Shown: piece after piece, positions 9,842-18,332 of the stretch
Numbering within the stretch: position 1 is the stretch's first letter
Layout of the letters: each line of letters begins with the position of its first letter
DNA from: Bacteroidales bacterium
GTDB lineage: Bacteria > Bacteroidota > Bacteroidia > Bacteroidales > UBA932
Direction: 5' to 3'
Length of the DNA stretch: 64,000 bases
Assembly: GCA_017959005.1 (NCBI GenBank)
Contig: JAGDBO010000017.1
Location: forward strand, 62,001 to 126,000
The notes under the pieces: model-generated
Told to the model about the DNA's origin: nothing
Databases searched by the model: none
Seen by the model: the letters and a program-made list of their open reading frames with translations, nothing else
Program-made: the position numbers and the translations under genes

Positions 9842-11161
9842 CTACTCTGTAATCTCCTCAAGGTTGACAACGGCTTTGTAAAGCAGTTTGGAGATAACAC
9901 GCAATATGATTACCAAAAGGATAATTACAATCAAAGAGACTATCAAAAAAATTCTGGAGGCAGCAGCACTGCGAACGGCAACAAGAGTGTAATCCTCTGA
10001 AAGAGCCTTAATTATCTTCTTGTTATTATAGGCGGAAGCACTCCATTTACGCAGTATCTGAGCACTCCTAATGTAGGTTGCTCCTCCGTTTGAACGGTTA
10101 AAGGTGATAACGGTTTTGTAATCTGAATAAACTATATCAAACGGAAGCACTTTGCTCTCATCATAATGAGTTTCATAGATGTCTGAAAGTTTCTCTTTTT
10201 CAACGGCATCTGCAATCGGTTTAACAAGAGCCAGAGTCTGTTCTTCCGTAAGTGCACTTACAAGGAATACCTCAGCTTTGTGAAGGTCCGTATCTAAAGA
10301 ATCCGCAAGGTTTTTCAATTTGCTAAGATCCTCTTCCGTAATTGTAGAAGCGTCATAAACAGAGACCATTATAATAGGACCGGGGGTTGAGAGAACACTC
10401 TGTGTCACATCCTCTCCGGAAGCATCCTTAAGAAGGAAACTCATCCGTTTTGCATACTTCTCGCTTCCCTCAATTACTGTGGAGATGGTCTTTTCATACT
10501 TCCAAGTGGAGTCTGGAAGATGCTTTAAATCAAACTTTTGCATCTTACCCTCTTTGGAGTAGAGAATCTCCGTTTTGTACTTTACCAGTGCTGTTGTATC
10601 TGACACCATAAGATCTCTTCCCGGACGGAAATCTGTAAGGTCTGCCGGTGGAAGTCTCTTAAGAGCGTAAACGGAGAGCGCAACAATTGCGGCGGTATAG
10701 GCAAAGATGTATGCCAACTCCCAGAACCAGTTGGCAATAGGACGGGCCTTCTTTCTGTTGAGATATAGGAAGAGTGCCAATGCACTGAGCACCACGTTCT
10801 TAATGAATGAAGGCCAAGGCTCCAGTTTAATGACCTCTCCAAAGCAGCCGCAGTCTGATACCTTTCCCGTAAGAGCGGAGACAAAGGTTACAACCAAAAA
10901 GAAGAGAGAGAGCAAAAGTGCAACGAGGGAGAAGAAGCGGAACTTGATAACCTTAAGAACGCAGACACCGGTCAAAAACTCTACGGCACAGAGCGCTACG
11001 GCAATCCAGGTGGCATAGGTCCCAAAGCCGGTTCCCAGATAGGCCTGAGCGTACTCATTGACTTTCAGAGCGGTACCTATAGGGTCCACAGCCTTTAGGA
11101 ATCCGGAAACTATGAAGACGATTCCTACAATGTACCTTGCTATGAACCTAAGAGCTTTCAC
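9842..11161 (-). CDS. DoxX/MauE-like membrane protein (BT_3928 type)
   Basis: The 439-residue protein has four predicted N-terminal membrane helices with the DoxX start (YIVGIVFIVSGFLKAVDP) and a CGCFGE motif like that of MauE-type redox membrane proteins. A soluble middle region of about 220 residues (VLSTPGPIIMVSVYDASTI) may be thioredoxin-like, and a last helix (IFLIVSLIVIILLVIILRV) sits near the C terminus. The architecture matches what I recall as the BT_3928 family of Bacteroides. The start is GTG, overlapping the tmk stop (GTGA). A periplasmic redox role is plausible but unproven. Confidence 0.75.
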   Translation of the reverse strand: MKALRFIARYIVGIVFIVSGFLKAVDPIGTALKVNEYAQAYLGTGFGTYATWIAVALCAVEFLTGVCVLKVIKFRFFSLVALLLSLFFLVVTFVSALTGKVSDCGCFGEVIKLEPWPSFIKNVVLSALALFLYLNRKKARPIANWFWELAYIFAYTAAIVALSVYALKRLPPADLTDFRPGRDLMVSDTTALVKYKTEILYSKEGKMQKFDLKHLPDSTWKYEKTISTVIEGSEKYAKRMSFLLKDASGEDVTQSVLSTPGPIIMVSVYDASTITEEDLSKLKNLADSLDTDLHKAEVFLVSALTEEQTLALVKPIADAVEKEKLSDIYETHYDESKVLPFDIVYSDYKTVITFNRSNGGATYIRSAQILRKWSASAYNNKKIIKALSEDYTLVAVRSAAASRIFLIVSLIVIILLVIILRVISKLLYKAVVNLEEITE

Positions 11162-11838
11162 TTTAAATAATTAATTTCTCTTTTTATGAGCTCAAAGATT
11201 TCATCCGGAGAGAGCATCTTGCCATCTGCTCCTCTGCAATCCACCCTCTTAAAGCTGGCGTCTCTCTTACACTCTGAGAGATAGACGTTTCTTACGCCCT
11301 CCTGGAAGGAGATCTTCTCCTCGTGAATATCTCTTTTGCCCTCCAGATAATCTCTGCCGCTGTCTTCAGAGCGGGAAGAGGCAAGACGCTGAGCCACAAA
11401 ATCTATAGGGACATCCAGGAAGATGTTTACATCCGGTTTAGGAATCTTATAAAACTCAAACTCCAGGTTAAGTATCCAGTCTCTGAGCTCCTCCCTCTTC
11501 TTTTCATCCTCCACCTTTGAACACTGATATGCTATGTTGGAGTAGACGTAACGGTCCAAAAGAACCACAGCACCGCTCTCCATTTTACGGCGTATCTCCT
11601 CTGCAGCATCCTTACGGTCAAGGGCATAGAGAAGCGCTACAAGTTGAGGGTGAACCTGGTTGAGGTCTCCGAAGTCTCCCCTTAAGAAACTTGCAATCAG
11701 ATCTCCGTAAACGGGAGCCTCATAGCGTGGAAAATGAAGATATTCAAGAGAATGTCCACTCTTAAGAATGAACTCTTTAAGCATCTTAACCTGGGTGCTC
11801 TTTCCGGCACCGTCCAGTCCTTCTATAACAATCAGCAT
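11158..11838 (-). CDS. tmk: thymidylate kinase
   Basis: Tmk phosphorylates dTMP to dTDP. The 226-residue protein starts MLIVIEGLDGAGKST, giving the P-loop at residues 8-15, and has the DRYVYSNIAYQ (DRY/S) and lid regions expected of the family. The open frame runs on upstream to 12318, but that part is antisense to folP and has no family similarity, so the ATG at 11838 is the start. It overlaps the DoxX-like gene by 4 bp and is divergent from folP across a 60-bp gap. Confidence 0.95.
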   Translation of the reverse strand: MLIVIEGLDGAGKSTQVKMLKEFILKSGHSLEYLHFPRYEAPVYGDLIASFLRGDFGDLNQVHPQLVALLYALDRKDAAEEIRRKMESGAVVLLDRYVYSNIAYQCSKVEDEKKREELRDWILNLEFEFYKIPKPDVNIFLDVPIDFVAQRLASSRSEDSGRDYLEGKRDIHEEKISFQEGVRNVYLSECKRDASFKRVDCRGADGKMLSPDEIFELIKREINYLK

Positions 11839-11865
11839 AAAAATACAACTAAAAGAGACAATCCT

Positions 11866-11888
11866 TATATTTGCCTCACAAGGCAAAT
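11866..11888 (+). promoter_or_regulatory. folP promoter with overlapping inverted repeat
   Basis: TATATTTG at 11866-11873 matches the -7 element TAnnTTTG. An eight-base perfect inverted repeat (ATTTGCCT, loop CACA, AGGCAAAT; 11869-11888) overlaps it and covers the likely transcription start. No clear TTTG -33 element is seen. The repeat could be an operator or a 5'-end stem-loop of the folP mRNA. Confidence 0.5.
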
Positions 11889-11898
11889 TTAACAAATT

Positions 11899-12717
11899 AT
11901 GGAACAACAACGGCCCCAAGTGATGGGGATCATCAACATAAATAACGAATCCTTCTTCTCTAAAAGCAGGGTTCTCTCCCCAAAAAAGGTGGCAGAGCGC
12001 TTTTTGCAGATGGCAGAGGAGGGTGCGGATTATGTAGATTTTGGAGCCTGTTCTACCAAGCCGGGCAGCACTCCCGTCTCTGAGGCTCAGGAGATTGAGT
12101 ACCTTCAAAAACCGCTGAAACAGATCGCGGAGCTGATGGAAGAGAGAGGGAGAGAGAAGCTGCCGCAGATCTCCATAGATACCTTCAGGAGCGAGGTGGT
12201 AAAGATGGCCTACTCCATTATAGGCCCCTTTACGGTGAACGACATCTCCGCCGGAGAGGATGATTCTCAGATGCTTAAGACTGTCTCTGAGCTCAACCTG
12301 CCTTATATCGCGATGCACAAAAGGGGCACCCCTTCCACGATGGGTTCACTCACAGAGTACCCTAACGGCGTTGTAAATGAGGTGGTTGACTATTTTAAGG
12401 CCTTCTCAAAAAAGGCGGAGAAGGCAGGTGTTAAGGAGTGGATTCTGGACCCCGGGTTCGGCTTTGCAAAAACCATTGAGCAGAACTATCAGTTGCTCTC
12501 CTCCCTGGAGAAGTTCAAGCCTCTGGGCAAAAAGATTCTTGTGGGAATCTCCCGTAAGTCTATGATTTACAAACTACTGAACATCACTCCTGAGGAGGCT
12601 CTGCCGGCAACCTGCGCCCTCAACTTTATGGCCCTTACAAAGGGAGCGGACATACTCCGCGTTCACGATGTAAAAGAGGCTATCCAATGCGTTAAAATGT
12701 ATAATCAGATTTGCTAA
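11899..12717 (+). CDS. folP: dihydropteroate synthase
   Basis: FolP condenses p-aminobenzoate with the pterin pyrophosphate in folate synthesis and is the sulfonamide target. The 272-residue protein has the TIM-barrel signatures: VMGIININNESFF, ADYVDFGACSTKPGS, VNDISAG, AMHKRGTP, ILDPGFGFAKT, and KILVGISRKSM. The second signature has Phe-Gly-Ala-Cys where many homologues have Gly-Gly-Glu/Ala-Ser, a form I recall from Bacteroidota. Its stop overlaps a TAAATTTG motif at 12715-12722, which may serve purB. Confidence 0.94.
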   Translation: MEQQRPQVMGIININNESFFSKSRVLSPKKVAERFLQMAEEGADYVDFGACSTKPGSTPVSEAQEIEYLQKPLKQIAELMEERGREKLPQISIDTFRSEVVKMAYSIIGPFTVNDISAGEDDSQMLKTVSELNLPYIAMHKRGTPSTMGSLTEYPNGVVNEVVDYFKAFSKKAEKAGVKEWILDPGFGFAKTIEQNYQLLSSLEKFKPLGKKILVGISRKSMIYKLLNITPEEALPATCALNFMALTKGADILRVHDVKEAIQCVKMYNQIC

Positions 12718-12745
12718 ATTTGCGGCGGCAATTAAAATCCACGTT

Positions 12746-14119
12746 ATGAAAAACTCAAAGACAGATTCAACCAGAGAGAACTATTCTGCACTAACCGCAG
12801 TATCACCTATAGACGGCCGTTACCGCAGCAAGGTAGCCCAACTTTCAGATTACTTTTCCGAGTATGCGCTTATAAAATACCGCGTCAGGGTTGAGATTGA
12901 GTATTTCATAGCACTTTGCAATATCCCGCTTCCTCAGCTTAAAGGCTTCAGTAAGAGCAATTTCCCAAAGCTGCGCAAGATTTACCAGGAACTTACCGTA
13001 GAGCAGGCAGCACGTATTAAGGATATTGAGAAGATTACAAATCACGATGTTAAAGCCGTTGAGTACTTCATAAAGGAGGAGTTTGAGAAGCTGAAAATCA
13101 GCAAATTCAGTGAGTTTGTACACTTTGGCCTCACCTCTCAGGACATAAACAACACCGCAACTCCGCTCTCCCTTAAAGAGGGTGTAGAGCAGGTCTATAT
13201 GCCTCAACTTTTGGATGTTATAGAGATTATGGAGGGCTATGCCAAAGAGTGGAAAGATGTCCCGATGCTGGCTCACACTCACGGACAGCCTGCCTCCCCT
13301 ACCCGTCTGGGCAAGGAGATAAAGGTATTCACAGCCCGTCTGAAGGAGCAGCTAAGACTCTTGGCCACAGTGCCATACTCATCCAAGTTCGGAGGCGCTA
13401 CCGGCAACTTCAACGCCCACACAGTTGCCTACCCGGGCATAGATTGGAACAGGTTTGCCAAGGATTTCCAGATGAAGAGCTTTGGGCTTAAGAGGTCCTA
13501 CCCTACCACCCAGATAGAGCACTATGACAACCTTGCCGCTCTCTTTGACAACCTCAAGAGAATCAACACTATACTTATTGATTTCTCTCGCGATGTATGG
13601 ACTTACATCTCAATGGAGTACTTCAAACAGAAGATTAAGGCGGGAGAGGTTGGCTCATCTGCTATGCCTCACAAGGTGAACCCAATAGACTTTGAGAACG
13701 CAGAGGGCAACCTGGGAGTTGCAAATGCAATCTTTAACCACCTGAGCGGAAAGCTCCCTATCTCCAGAATGCAGAGAGACCTTACGGACTCCACCGTGCT
13801 GAGAAACGTAGGTGTTCCTATTGCCCACTCAATCATAGCGTTAGCCTCACTTAAGAAGGGTCTTGGCAAACTGATTCTCAACAGGGAAAAGTTGGAGAAA
13901 GACTTGGAAGAGAACTGGGCAGTTGTTGCAGAGGGTATCCAGACCATCCTCCGCAGAGAGGGCTATCCTCATCCGTATGAGGCACTTAAGGAGCTTACAA
14001 GAGTGAACACAAAGGTTACAAAGGAATCCATCGCGGAGTTCATAAAGGGCCTCAACGTTCCGGAAAAGATTAAGAAAGAGCTTCTTAAGATCACCCCGCA
14101 GAATTATACCGGGCGGTAA
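12746..14119 (+). CDS. purB: adenylosuccinate lyase
   Basis: PurB cleaves SAICAR and adenylosuccinate in purine synthesis. The 457-residue length and the sequence near the N terminus (LTAVSPIDGRYRSKVAQLSD) match the E. coli-type enzyme. The fumarase/aspartase superfamily signature GSSAMPHKVNPIDFENAEG lies around residues 303-321 and the catalytic-His segment is HTHGQPASPTRLGKE. A TAAATTTG motif overlapping the end of folP is a candidate -7 element, although no good -33 partner is present. The stop abuts the convergent FtsB-like gene. Confidence 0.96.
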   Translation: MKNSKTDSTRENYSALTAVSPIDGRYRSKVAQLSDYFSEYALIKYRVRVEIEYFIALCNIPLPQLKGFSKSNFPKLRKIYQELTVEQAARIKDIEKITNHDVKAVEYFIKEEFEKLKISKFSEFVHFGLTSQDINNTATPLSLKEGVEQVYMPQLLDVIEIMEGYAKEWKDVPMLAHTHGQPASPTRLGKEIKVFTARLKEQLRLLATVPYSSKFGGATGNFNAHTVAYPGIDWNRFAKDFQMKSFGLKRSYPTTQIEHYDNLAALFDNLKRINTILIDFSRDVWTYISMEYFKQKIKAGEVGSSAMPHKVNPIDFENAEGNLGVANAIFNHLSGKLPISRMQRDLTDSTVLRNVGVPIAHSIIALASLKKGLGKLILNREKLEKDLEENWAVVAEGIQTILRREGYPHPYEALKELTRVNTKVTKESIAEFIKGLNVPEKIKKELLKITPQNYTGR

Positions 14120-14392
14120 CTATTTAGAATCCTCAATAACATAGATATCCTCTCCCGCTTCATGGAAGAGGTACTCTTCACGTGCAAACTTCTCCAGTGA
14201 GTCTTTGTTGGAAGTGAGCTCTTTAAGCTTCTCTTCCGTCTGCTTAATCTCATTCTGGAAGTAAACCTTCTGACGGTTCTGATCCGCCAGCTGACGCAGG
14301 TCTCTGTACCAGACAATCAGGTTGTTGGTATCCAGAAAGAATATCCACACAAGAAAAGCCACGGTAACAAGAAAGTACTTATTCTTTACCAC
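14120..14392 (-). CDS. septum formation initiator family protein (FtsB/DivIC-like)
   Basis: The 90-residue protein has one N-terminal membrane helix (YFLVTVAFLVWIFFLDTN) followed by a coiled coil (LRQLADQNRQKVYFQNEIKQ) and the C-terminal segment EKFAREEYLFHEAGEDIYVI, which is the FtsB/DivIC pattern. Members bridge FtsL and FtsQ in the divisome with the coiled coil outside the cytoplasmic membrane. The stop directly abuts the purB stop (tail to tail). Confidence 0.88.
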   Translation of the reverse strand: MVKNKYFLVTVAFLVWIFFLDTNNLIVWYRDLRQLADQNRQKVYFQNEIKQTEEKLKELTSNKDSLEKFAREEYLFHEAGEDIYVIEDSK

Positions 14393-14461
14393 TTTGAAGA
14401 TTTGTTTGAAAACAGGCTTTTCAGATATGTTTTAAATATGCTCACTGCGTGATTTTTTTCT

Positions 14462-14469
14462 TAATTTTG
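14462..14469 (+). promoter_or_regulatory. candidate -7 element for the nucleotidyltransferase gene
   Basis: TAATTTTG matches TAnnTTTG 31 bp before the start codon at 14501. No TTTG is present at the proper distance upstream, so the promoter is only partly supported. Confidence 0.4.
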
Positions 14470-14500
14470 CGCGTTCAACTGCACAAATTTAATAATTAAA

Positions 14501-15409
14501 ATGAAACCAACACTTCTTATTATGGCTGCCGGAATGGGTAGCAGGTATGGTGGACTCAAACAACTTGACGGAGTAGGCCCTAAAGGTGAGACAATTATGG
14601 ATTATTCAATCTATGATGCAATTGAGAGCGGGTTTGAAGATGTTGTCTTTGTAGTCAGAAAGAAATTCCAGCAGGAGTTTGAGGAGAAGGTAGCCTCCAA
14701 GTACGACGGAAAAATCAAATACACAATAGTTACTCAGGAGCCGGATGATCTTCCGGTAGTCTTCATGCCTAAGCAGAAGAGAGAGAAACCGTGGGGAACA
14801 GGTCAGGCGGTTCTGGCTGCTAAAGATGTGATTACAAAACCTTTTGCTGTAATCAACTCAGATGACTTCTACGGCAGAGATGCCTTTAAGTGCCTTGCAG
14901 ACCACCTGAGCCATCTCACTCCAAAGGATAAGGGAAACTTCTGTATGATAGGATTTTACCTTAACAACACCCTTTCAGATTCCGGAAGCGTTTCCAGAGG
15001 AATCTGCTCTACAGATAATTACGGCAATCTGACAAAGGTTGAGGAGCATTCCAACATCCGCAGAGAGGGAGATAAAATCCTGGGAGAGGGTATGGACGGC
15101 GTGGAGAAGGAACTTCCTCTAAATAGCTGTACCTCAATGAATATGTGGGGCTTTACCCTGGATTACATGCAGGATTCAGAGAAGCAGTTTAAAGAGTTCC
15201 TCCGCCACAACCTGGAGGATCCTAAGAAGGAGTTCTATGTTCCTTCTGCAGTAAGCCACATGATAGATGAAGGAAAGGCAAACGTTAAGGTTATCCCAAC
15301 ACCATCTACCTGGTTTGGAGTAACTTATCACGAGGATAGAGAAAAGGTTGTTGAGAAACTGAAGGAGATGACCAATGAGGGTATCTATCCTTCCCCTTTG
15401 TTCAGGTAA
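14501..15409 (+). CDS. sugar-phosphate nucleotidyltransferase family protein
   Basis: The 302-residue protein begins PTLLIMAAGMGSRYGGLKQL, the NTP-transferase signature GxGxRxxxxxK, and carries the metal-site segment AVINSDDFYGRDAF. Such enzymes activate sugar phosphates with an NTP. The C-terminal half (GVTYHEDREKVVEKLKEM) is conserved in a Bacteroidota group whose sugar is not known to me. The next genes are a CPBP protease and a phosphomannose-isomerase-like protein, which would fit hexose-phosphate metabolism; this is inference. Confidence 0.85.
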   Translation: MKPTLLIMAAGMGSRYGGLKQLDGVGPKGETIMDYSIYDAIESGFEDVVFVVRKKFQQEFEEKVASKYDGKIKYTIVTQEPDDLPVVFMPKQKREKPWGTGQAVLAAKDVITKPFAVINSDDFYGRDAFKCLADHLSHLTPKDKGNFCMIGFYLNNTLSDSGSVSRGICSTDNYGNLTKVEEHSNIRREGDKILGEGMDGVEKELPLNSCTSMNMWGFTLDYMQDSEKQFKEFLRHNLEDPKKEFYVPSAVSHMIDEGKANVKVIPTPSTWFGVTYHEDREKVVEKLKEMTNEGIYPSPLFR

Positions 15410-15445
15410 TTTACTGCCGCTTAAACGGCAATAATTCAGACATAT

Positions 15446-16339
15446 ATGATAAACATTTTCAGTAAGCCAAAATACTACGTTCCAAATCTGGGTCAATCTT
15501 GGCTGATTACCCTGGTGTTTGTTATAGGCGCAACTCTTCTGGGATATTTCTTTCTGGTTGCAATTTCACTGTTCATTCCTGGAATGACCATTAAAAACGC
15601 AACAACATACTCGCTCTCATTGACTTATATTGTTCAGATGATATTCCCCATTTTCTTCATCTGGCTTATGGGATACAATAAGAGTAAAGACCCTATGGTG
15701 CAGCCTATCAAGATAGACAAGCCTCACATAGGAAAGTTTAACTTCCTCACTTTGGGCCTTATACTTCTGTTTCTGACTCTTGGTATGGGATATTTCCTGG
15801 ATCCTGTTTCCGATTTGTTCACTATGCCGGACACATTCAAGGAGATGTTTGCAAAGATGAAGGGAGATTATTGGGACACATTAATTTCTGCCGCAGTTAT
15901 GGCCCCTTTGTGTGAAGAGTTCATACTCCGCGGAACTATGGAAAGAGGAATGCTTGCCCATTATAAGCCACAGAAAGCAATCCTCTGGTCTGCATTCATA
16001 TTCGGGCTTATTCACTTGAATCCCTGGCAGTTCTTCAATGCATTTTTGATTGGAATTCTGCTGGGTTGGATATACTACAGAACTCACAGTATCTGGGCGG
16101 TAATATTCATCCACTTTGTAAACAACTTCTACTCTGTAATAACCGTAAAACTCTTTCCTTCAGTGGATTTGGAACTCACTTCCAGAGAGAACTACGCTGC
16201 AATGTTCGGCAGTGACATCTATTACTGGATATTGATGATTGCCGGCGGAATCATAAGCGCCATTTGCATTTACATACTAAACAAGAACCTTCCTAAGGAG
16301 CCTCAGAGTTTCAAATTTGAAAACCGTTTGATAGCATGA
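15446..16339 (+). CDS. CPBP family intramembrane metalloprotease
   Basis: The 297-residue protein has about eight hydrophobic segments and the CPBP/Abi motifs: EEFILRGTMERG (EExxxR) at about residues 155-166, FGLIHLNPWQFF, and HFVNNF. The family is related to CAAX prenyl endopeptidase Rce1 and includes immunity and maturation proteins; no substrate can be named here. It starts 36 bp after the nucleotidyltransferase gene, with a small TGCCG/CGGCA stem between them, and overlaps the next gene by 4 bp (ATGA). Confidence 0.88.
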   Translation: MINIFSKPKYYVPNLGQSWLITLVFVIGATLLGYFFLVAISLFIPGMTIKNATTYSLSLTYIVQMIFPIFFIWLMGYNKSKDPMVQPIKIDKPHIGKFNFLTLGLILLFLTLGMGYFLDPVSDLFTMPDTFKEMFAKMKGDYWDTLISAAVMAPLCEEFILRGTMERGMLAHYKPQKAILWSAFIFGLIHLNPWQFFNAFLIGILLGWIYYRTHSIWAVIFIHFVNNFYSVITVKLFPSVDLELTSRENYAAMFGSDIYYWILMIAGGIISAICIYILNKNLPKEPQSFKFENRLIA

Positions 16340-17286
16340 AAAAGATATACCCTCTTCTCTTTAAGGAGAGCTGCACGGAAAACAGCGTAGCGCTCAACGG
16401 ATTTCTACAGGAGAACACCCTGGATGAAATCATAGAGACCTACCTTGGCAACCTGCTGGGAGACAATGTATTCACCTTCTTCCAGGGCAACTTCCCTATC
16501 TCCGTGGAGATAAAGAGAGAGATGCAGAGAACCCCAATAAAGGTCTCTCCCAACAACGATCTCTCTCTCCAGAGATACGAGTGCTGGGGAAAGGAGAGAA
16601 TGATTTACATCATCTCCGCCAAGAAGGATTCCTCCATGTACATAGGCTTTCAGAAAAGTCTCACCGCTACTGAGTTATATGAGAAGTGCCAGAAGGGAAT
16701 CATACTTGGTGCAATGAACGAGATTGAGCCTGAGGAGGGTGAGACCTTCTACATCCGTCCGGGCGTTCCCTTCTCCATTGGCCCCGGAATCAAATACCTG
16801 GAACTCTCTCAGAACTCACCGGTTGAATTCAACATAGAGAATATGGAGCAGATGGTAGAGGCGTTAGATTTTATCAAACTGGAAGCCTCTGTTCCTGAGT
16901 ATATTGCACCGGAGGAGTGCCTCTTCAGAATGGAGAGAGTTGCCATCACAAAACCGCAGACCATTGCTCCGGACCAGACGGAGAGTTTCATGATAGTTGT
17001 AAACCTGGACAACCAGACATCTCTTAAGACCAAAGAGTTACAGAGTCCTAAGGAGAACACTCCGGAGAACTGGCTGCTTTTGGAGAATAACGATGTTGCT
17101 CTTATTCCTCACGATATTTCAGAACTGGTTATTGCTCCTGCACAGGAGGGAGAGAACCCAACCAGCTCATTCTTAAGAATCTATATGAGCAACATCCCCG
17201 CCCCTCCAAAGGAAGAGGAAGAAGATGACCACGATGAAAACTGTGATTGCGGCCACCACCACCATCACGATGACTTCTTGAATTAG
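16336..17286 (+). CDS. class I phosphomannose-isomerase-like cupin protein, probably non-catalytic
   Basis: The 316-residue protein can be aligned by eye to class I mannose-6-phosphate isomerase: SLQRYECWGKERMIYIISA recalls the K-x-E-x-W-Y segment, and GETFYIRPGVPFSIGPGIKY recalls the segment that normally reads AGTVHAIG. The metal-binding Q-x-H and the late His appear replaced (TPIKVSPN; PFSIG), so it may be an inactive relative. The C terminus is acidic and His-rich (DDHDENCDCGHHHHHDD), which could bind metal. It is translationally coupled to the CPBP protease and 6 bp from the S4 gene. Confidence 0.6.
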   Translation: MKKIYPLLFKESCTENSVALNGFLQENTLDEIIETYLGNLLGDNVFTFFQGNFPISVEIKREMQRTPIKVSPNNDLSLQRYECWGKERMIYIISAKKDSSMYIGFQKSLTATELYEKCQKGIILGAMNEIEPEEGETFYIRPGVPFSIGPGIKYLELSQNSPVEFNIENMEQMVEALDFIKLEASVPEYIAPEECLFRMERVAITKPQTIAPDQTESFMIVVNLDNQTSLKTKELQSPKENTPENWLLLENNDVALIPHDISELVIAPAQEGENPTSSFLRIYMSNIPAPPKEEEEDDHDENCDCGHHHHHDDFLN

Positions 17287-17292
17287 AGCATT

Positions 17293-17670
17293 ATGGAGAG
17301 CGTCAGAATAGATAAATATCTATGGGCCATAAGGGTCTTCAAGACAAGAAGCGAAGCTGCGGAAGCTTGCCGCAGCGGCAAAGTCTATGTTAACGGCGCT
17401 CAGGCAAAATCCTCCAGAGACGTTAAGAAATCTGACTCCATAGAGGTGCGCAAAGGGGCCGTCCACTACAAGTATCTGGTTGTTGAGCCTATAGACAAAC
17501 GCCAGGGAGCCAAGATGGTAGAGCAATACGCCACAAATGTCACTCCGCAGAGCGAACTAGACAAACTTGTTGCTCCGGTGGAGACAATCTTCCTCAAAAG
17601 AGAACGTGGAAGCGGACGCCCAACCAAACGTGAACGCAGAGAAATAGACCGTCTGATGGACGGCTTCTAA
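17293..17670 (+). CDS. RNA-binding S4 domain protein (Hsp15/HslR-like)
   Basis: The 125-residue protein begins with an S4 domain (VRIDKYLWAIRVFKTRSEAA, then VYVNGAQAKSSRDVKKSD) and ends in a basic tail (RGSGRPTKRERREIDRLM). This is the layout of Hsp15, which binds stalled 50S subunits carrying nascent peptidyl-tRNA. The convergent neighbour is pth, which releases peptidyl-tRNA; the two overlap by 4 bp at their stops. The pth-S4 pairing fits a ribosome-rescue theme. Confidence 0.88.
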   Translation: MESVRIDKYLWAIRVFKTRSEAAEACRSGKVYVNGAQAKSSRDVKKSDSIEVRKGAVHYKYLVVEPIDKRQGAKMVEQYATNVTPQSELDKLVAPVETIFLKRERGSGRPTKRERREIDRLMDGF

Positions 17671-18314
17671 TCGACGGCTTTTTGAGCAGCCTCGGCGGCG
17701 GCCTTCTTGGCGGCCTCGGCTTCAGCGGCGGCGGCAGCCTTCTTTGGATCCGTGTTGCAGATGTTCATTGCACGGTCTGCACCCATAAAGGTGAAGTCCT
17801 TAACGCCTTGAGCGGTCCTCTTAAGAACTTCCTGGAGCACCTCAAGCTCCTCCTTATCAAACTCGCTCAAGACATAATCTATCTGGGCACCCTTAGGGAA
17901 GTTGTTCCCAATGCCCACCCTAATACGGCAATAGTCTGAGGTGCCGAGAGTTTCATTGATATTGGCCAGACCATTGTGACCACCGTCGCTCCCCTTCTTA
18001 CGCATACGGACGGTACCCACAGGGAGTGCGAGGTCATCACAGATGATAACCACATGGTCCAGAGGGATGTTCTCCGCCTGCATCCAGTAGTTTACGGCCT
18101 TTCCGCTGAGATTCATATAGGTTGAAGGCTTTAGCAGAAGAAGATGGCTGCCACGGTAGGTTATCTCCGCGGTGCTTCCCAACCTATCTGAAGAAAAAAC
18201 GGTGCCGGACCCCTCAGCGAGTGAGTCCAGCACCATAAAGCCGATATTATGGCGAGTTCCTTTATACTCAGCGCCTATGTTTCCAAGGCCTACTATGAGA
18301 TATTTGCCCGCCAT
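17667..18314 (-). CDS. pth: peptidyl-tRNA hydrolase
   Basis: Pth hydrolyses peptidyl-tRNA dropped from ribosomes. The 215-residue protein has the family motifs: YLIVGLGNIGAEYKGTRHNI with the catalytic His, LLLKPSTYMNLSG, VIICDDLALPVGTVRMRKKG, and GGHNGLANI. After about residue 188 it carries an unusual Ala/Lys/Glu-rich tail (DPKKAAAAAEAEAAKKAAAE) not found in typical Pth of about 190 residues. It lies 18 bp downstream of rplY on the same strand, an order seen in other Bacteroidota. Confidence 0.95.
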   Translation of the reverse strand: MAGKYLIVGLGNIGAEYKGTRHNIGFMVLDSLAEGSGTVFSSDRLGSTAEITYRGSHLLLLKPSTYMNLSGKAVNYWMQAENIPLDHVVIICDDLALPVGTVRMRKKGSDGGHNGLANINETLGTSDYCRIRVGIGNNFPKGAQIDYVLSEFDKEELEVLQEVLKRTAQGVKDFTFMGADRAMNICNTDPKKAAAAAEAEAAKKAAAEAAQKAVD

Positions 18315-18332
18315 AATGTGGATGTTAGAATG

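Noticed and set aside
11839..12318. N-terminal extension of the tmk reading frame
   Set aside because: It is antisense to folP and has no similarity to thymidylate kinase; the family start MLIVIEGLDGAGKS is at 11838.
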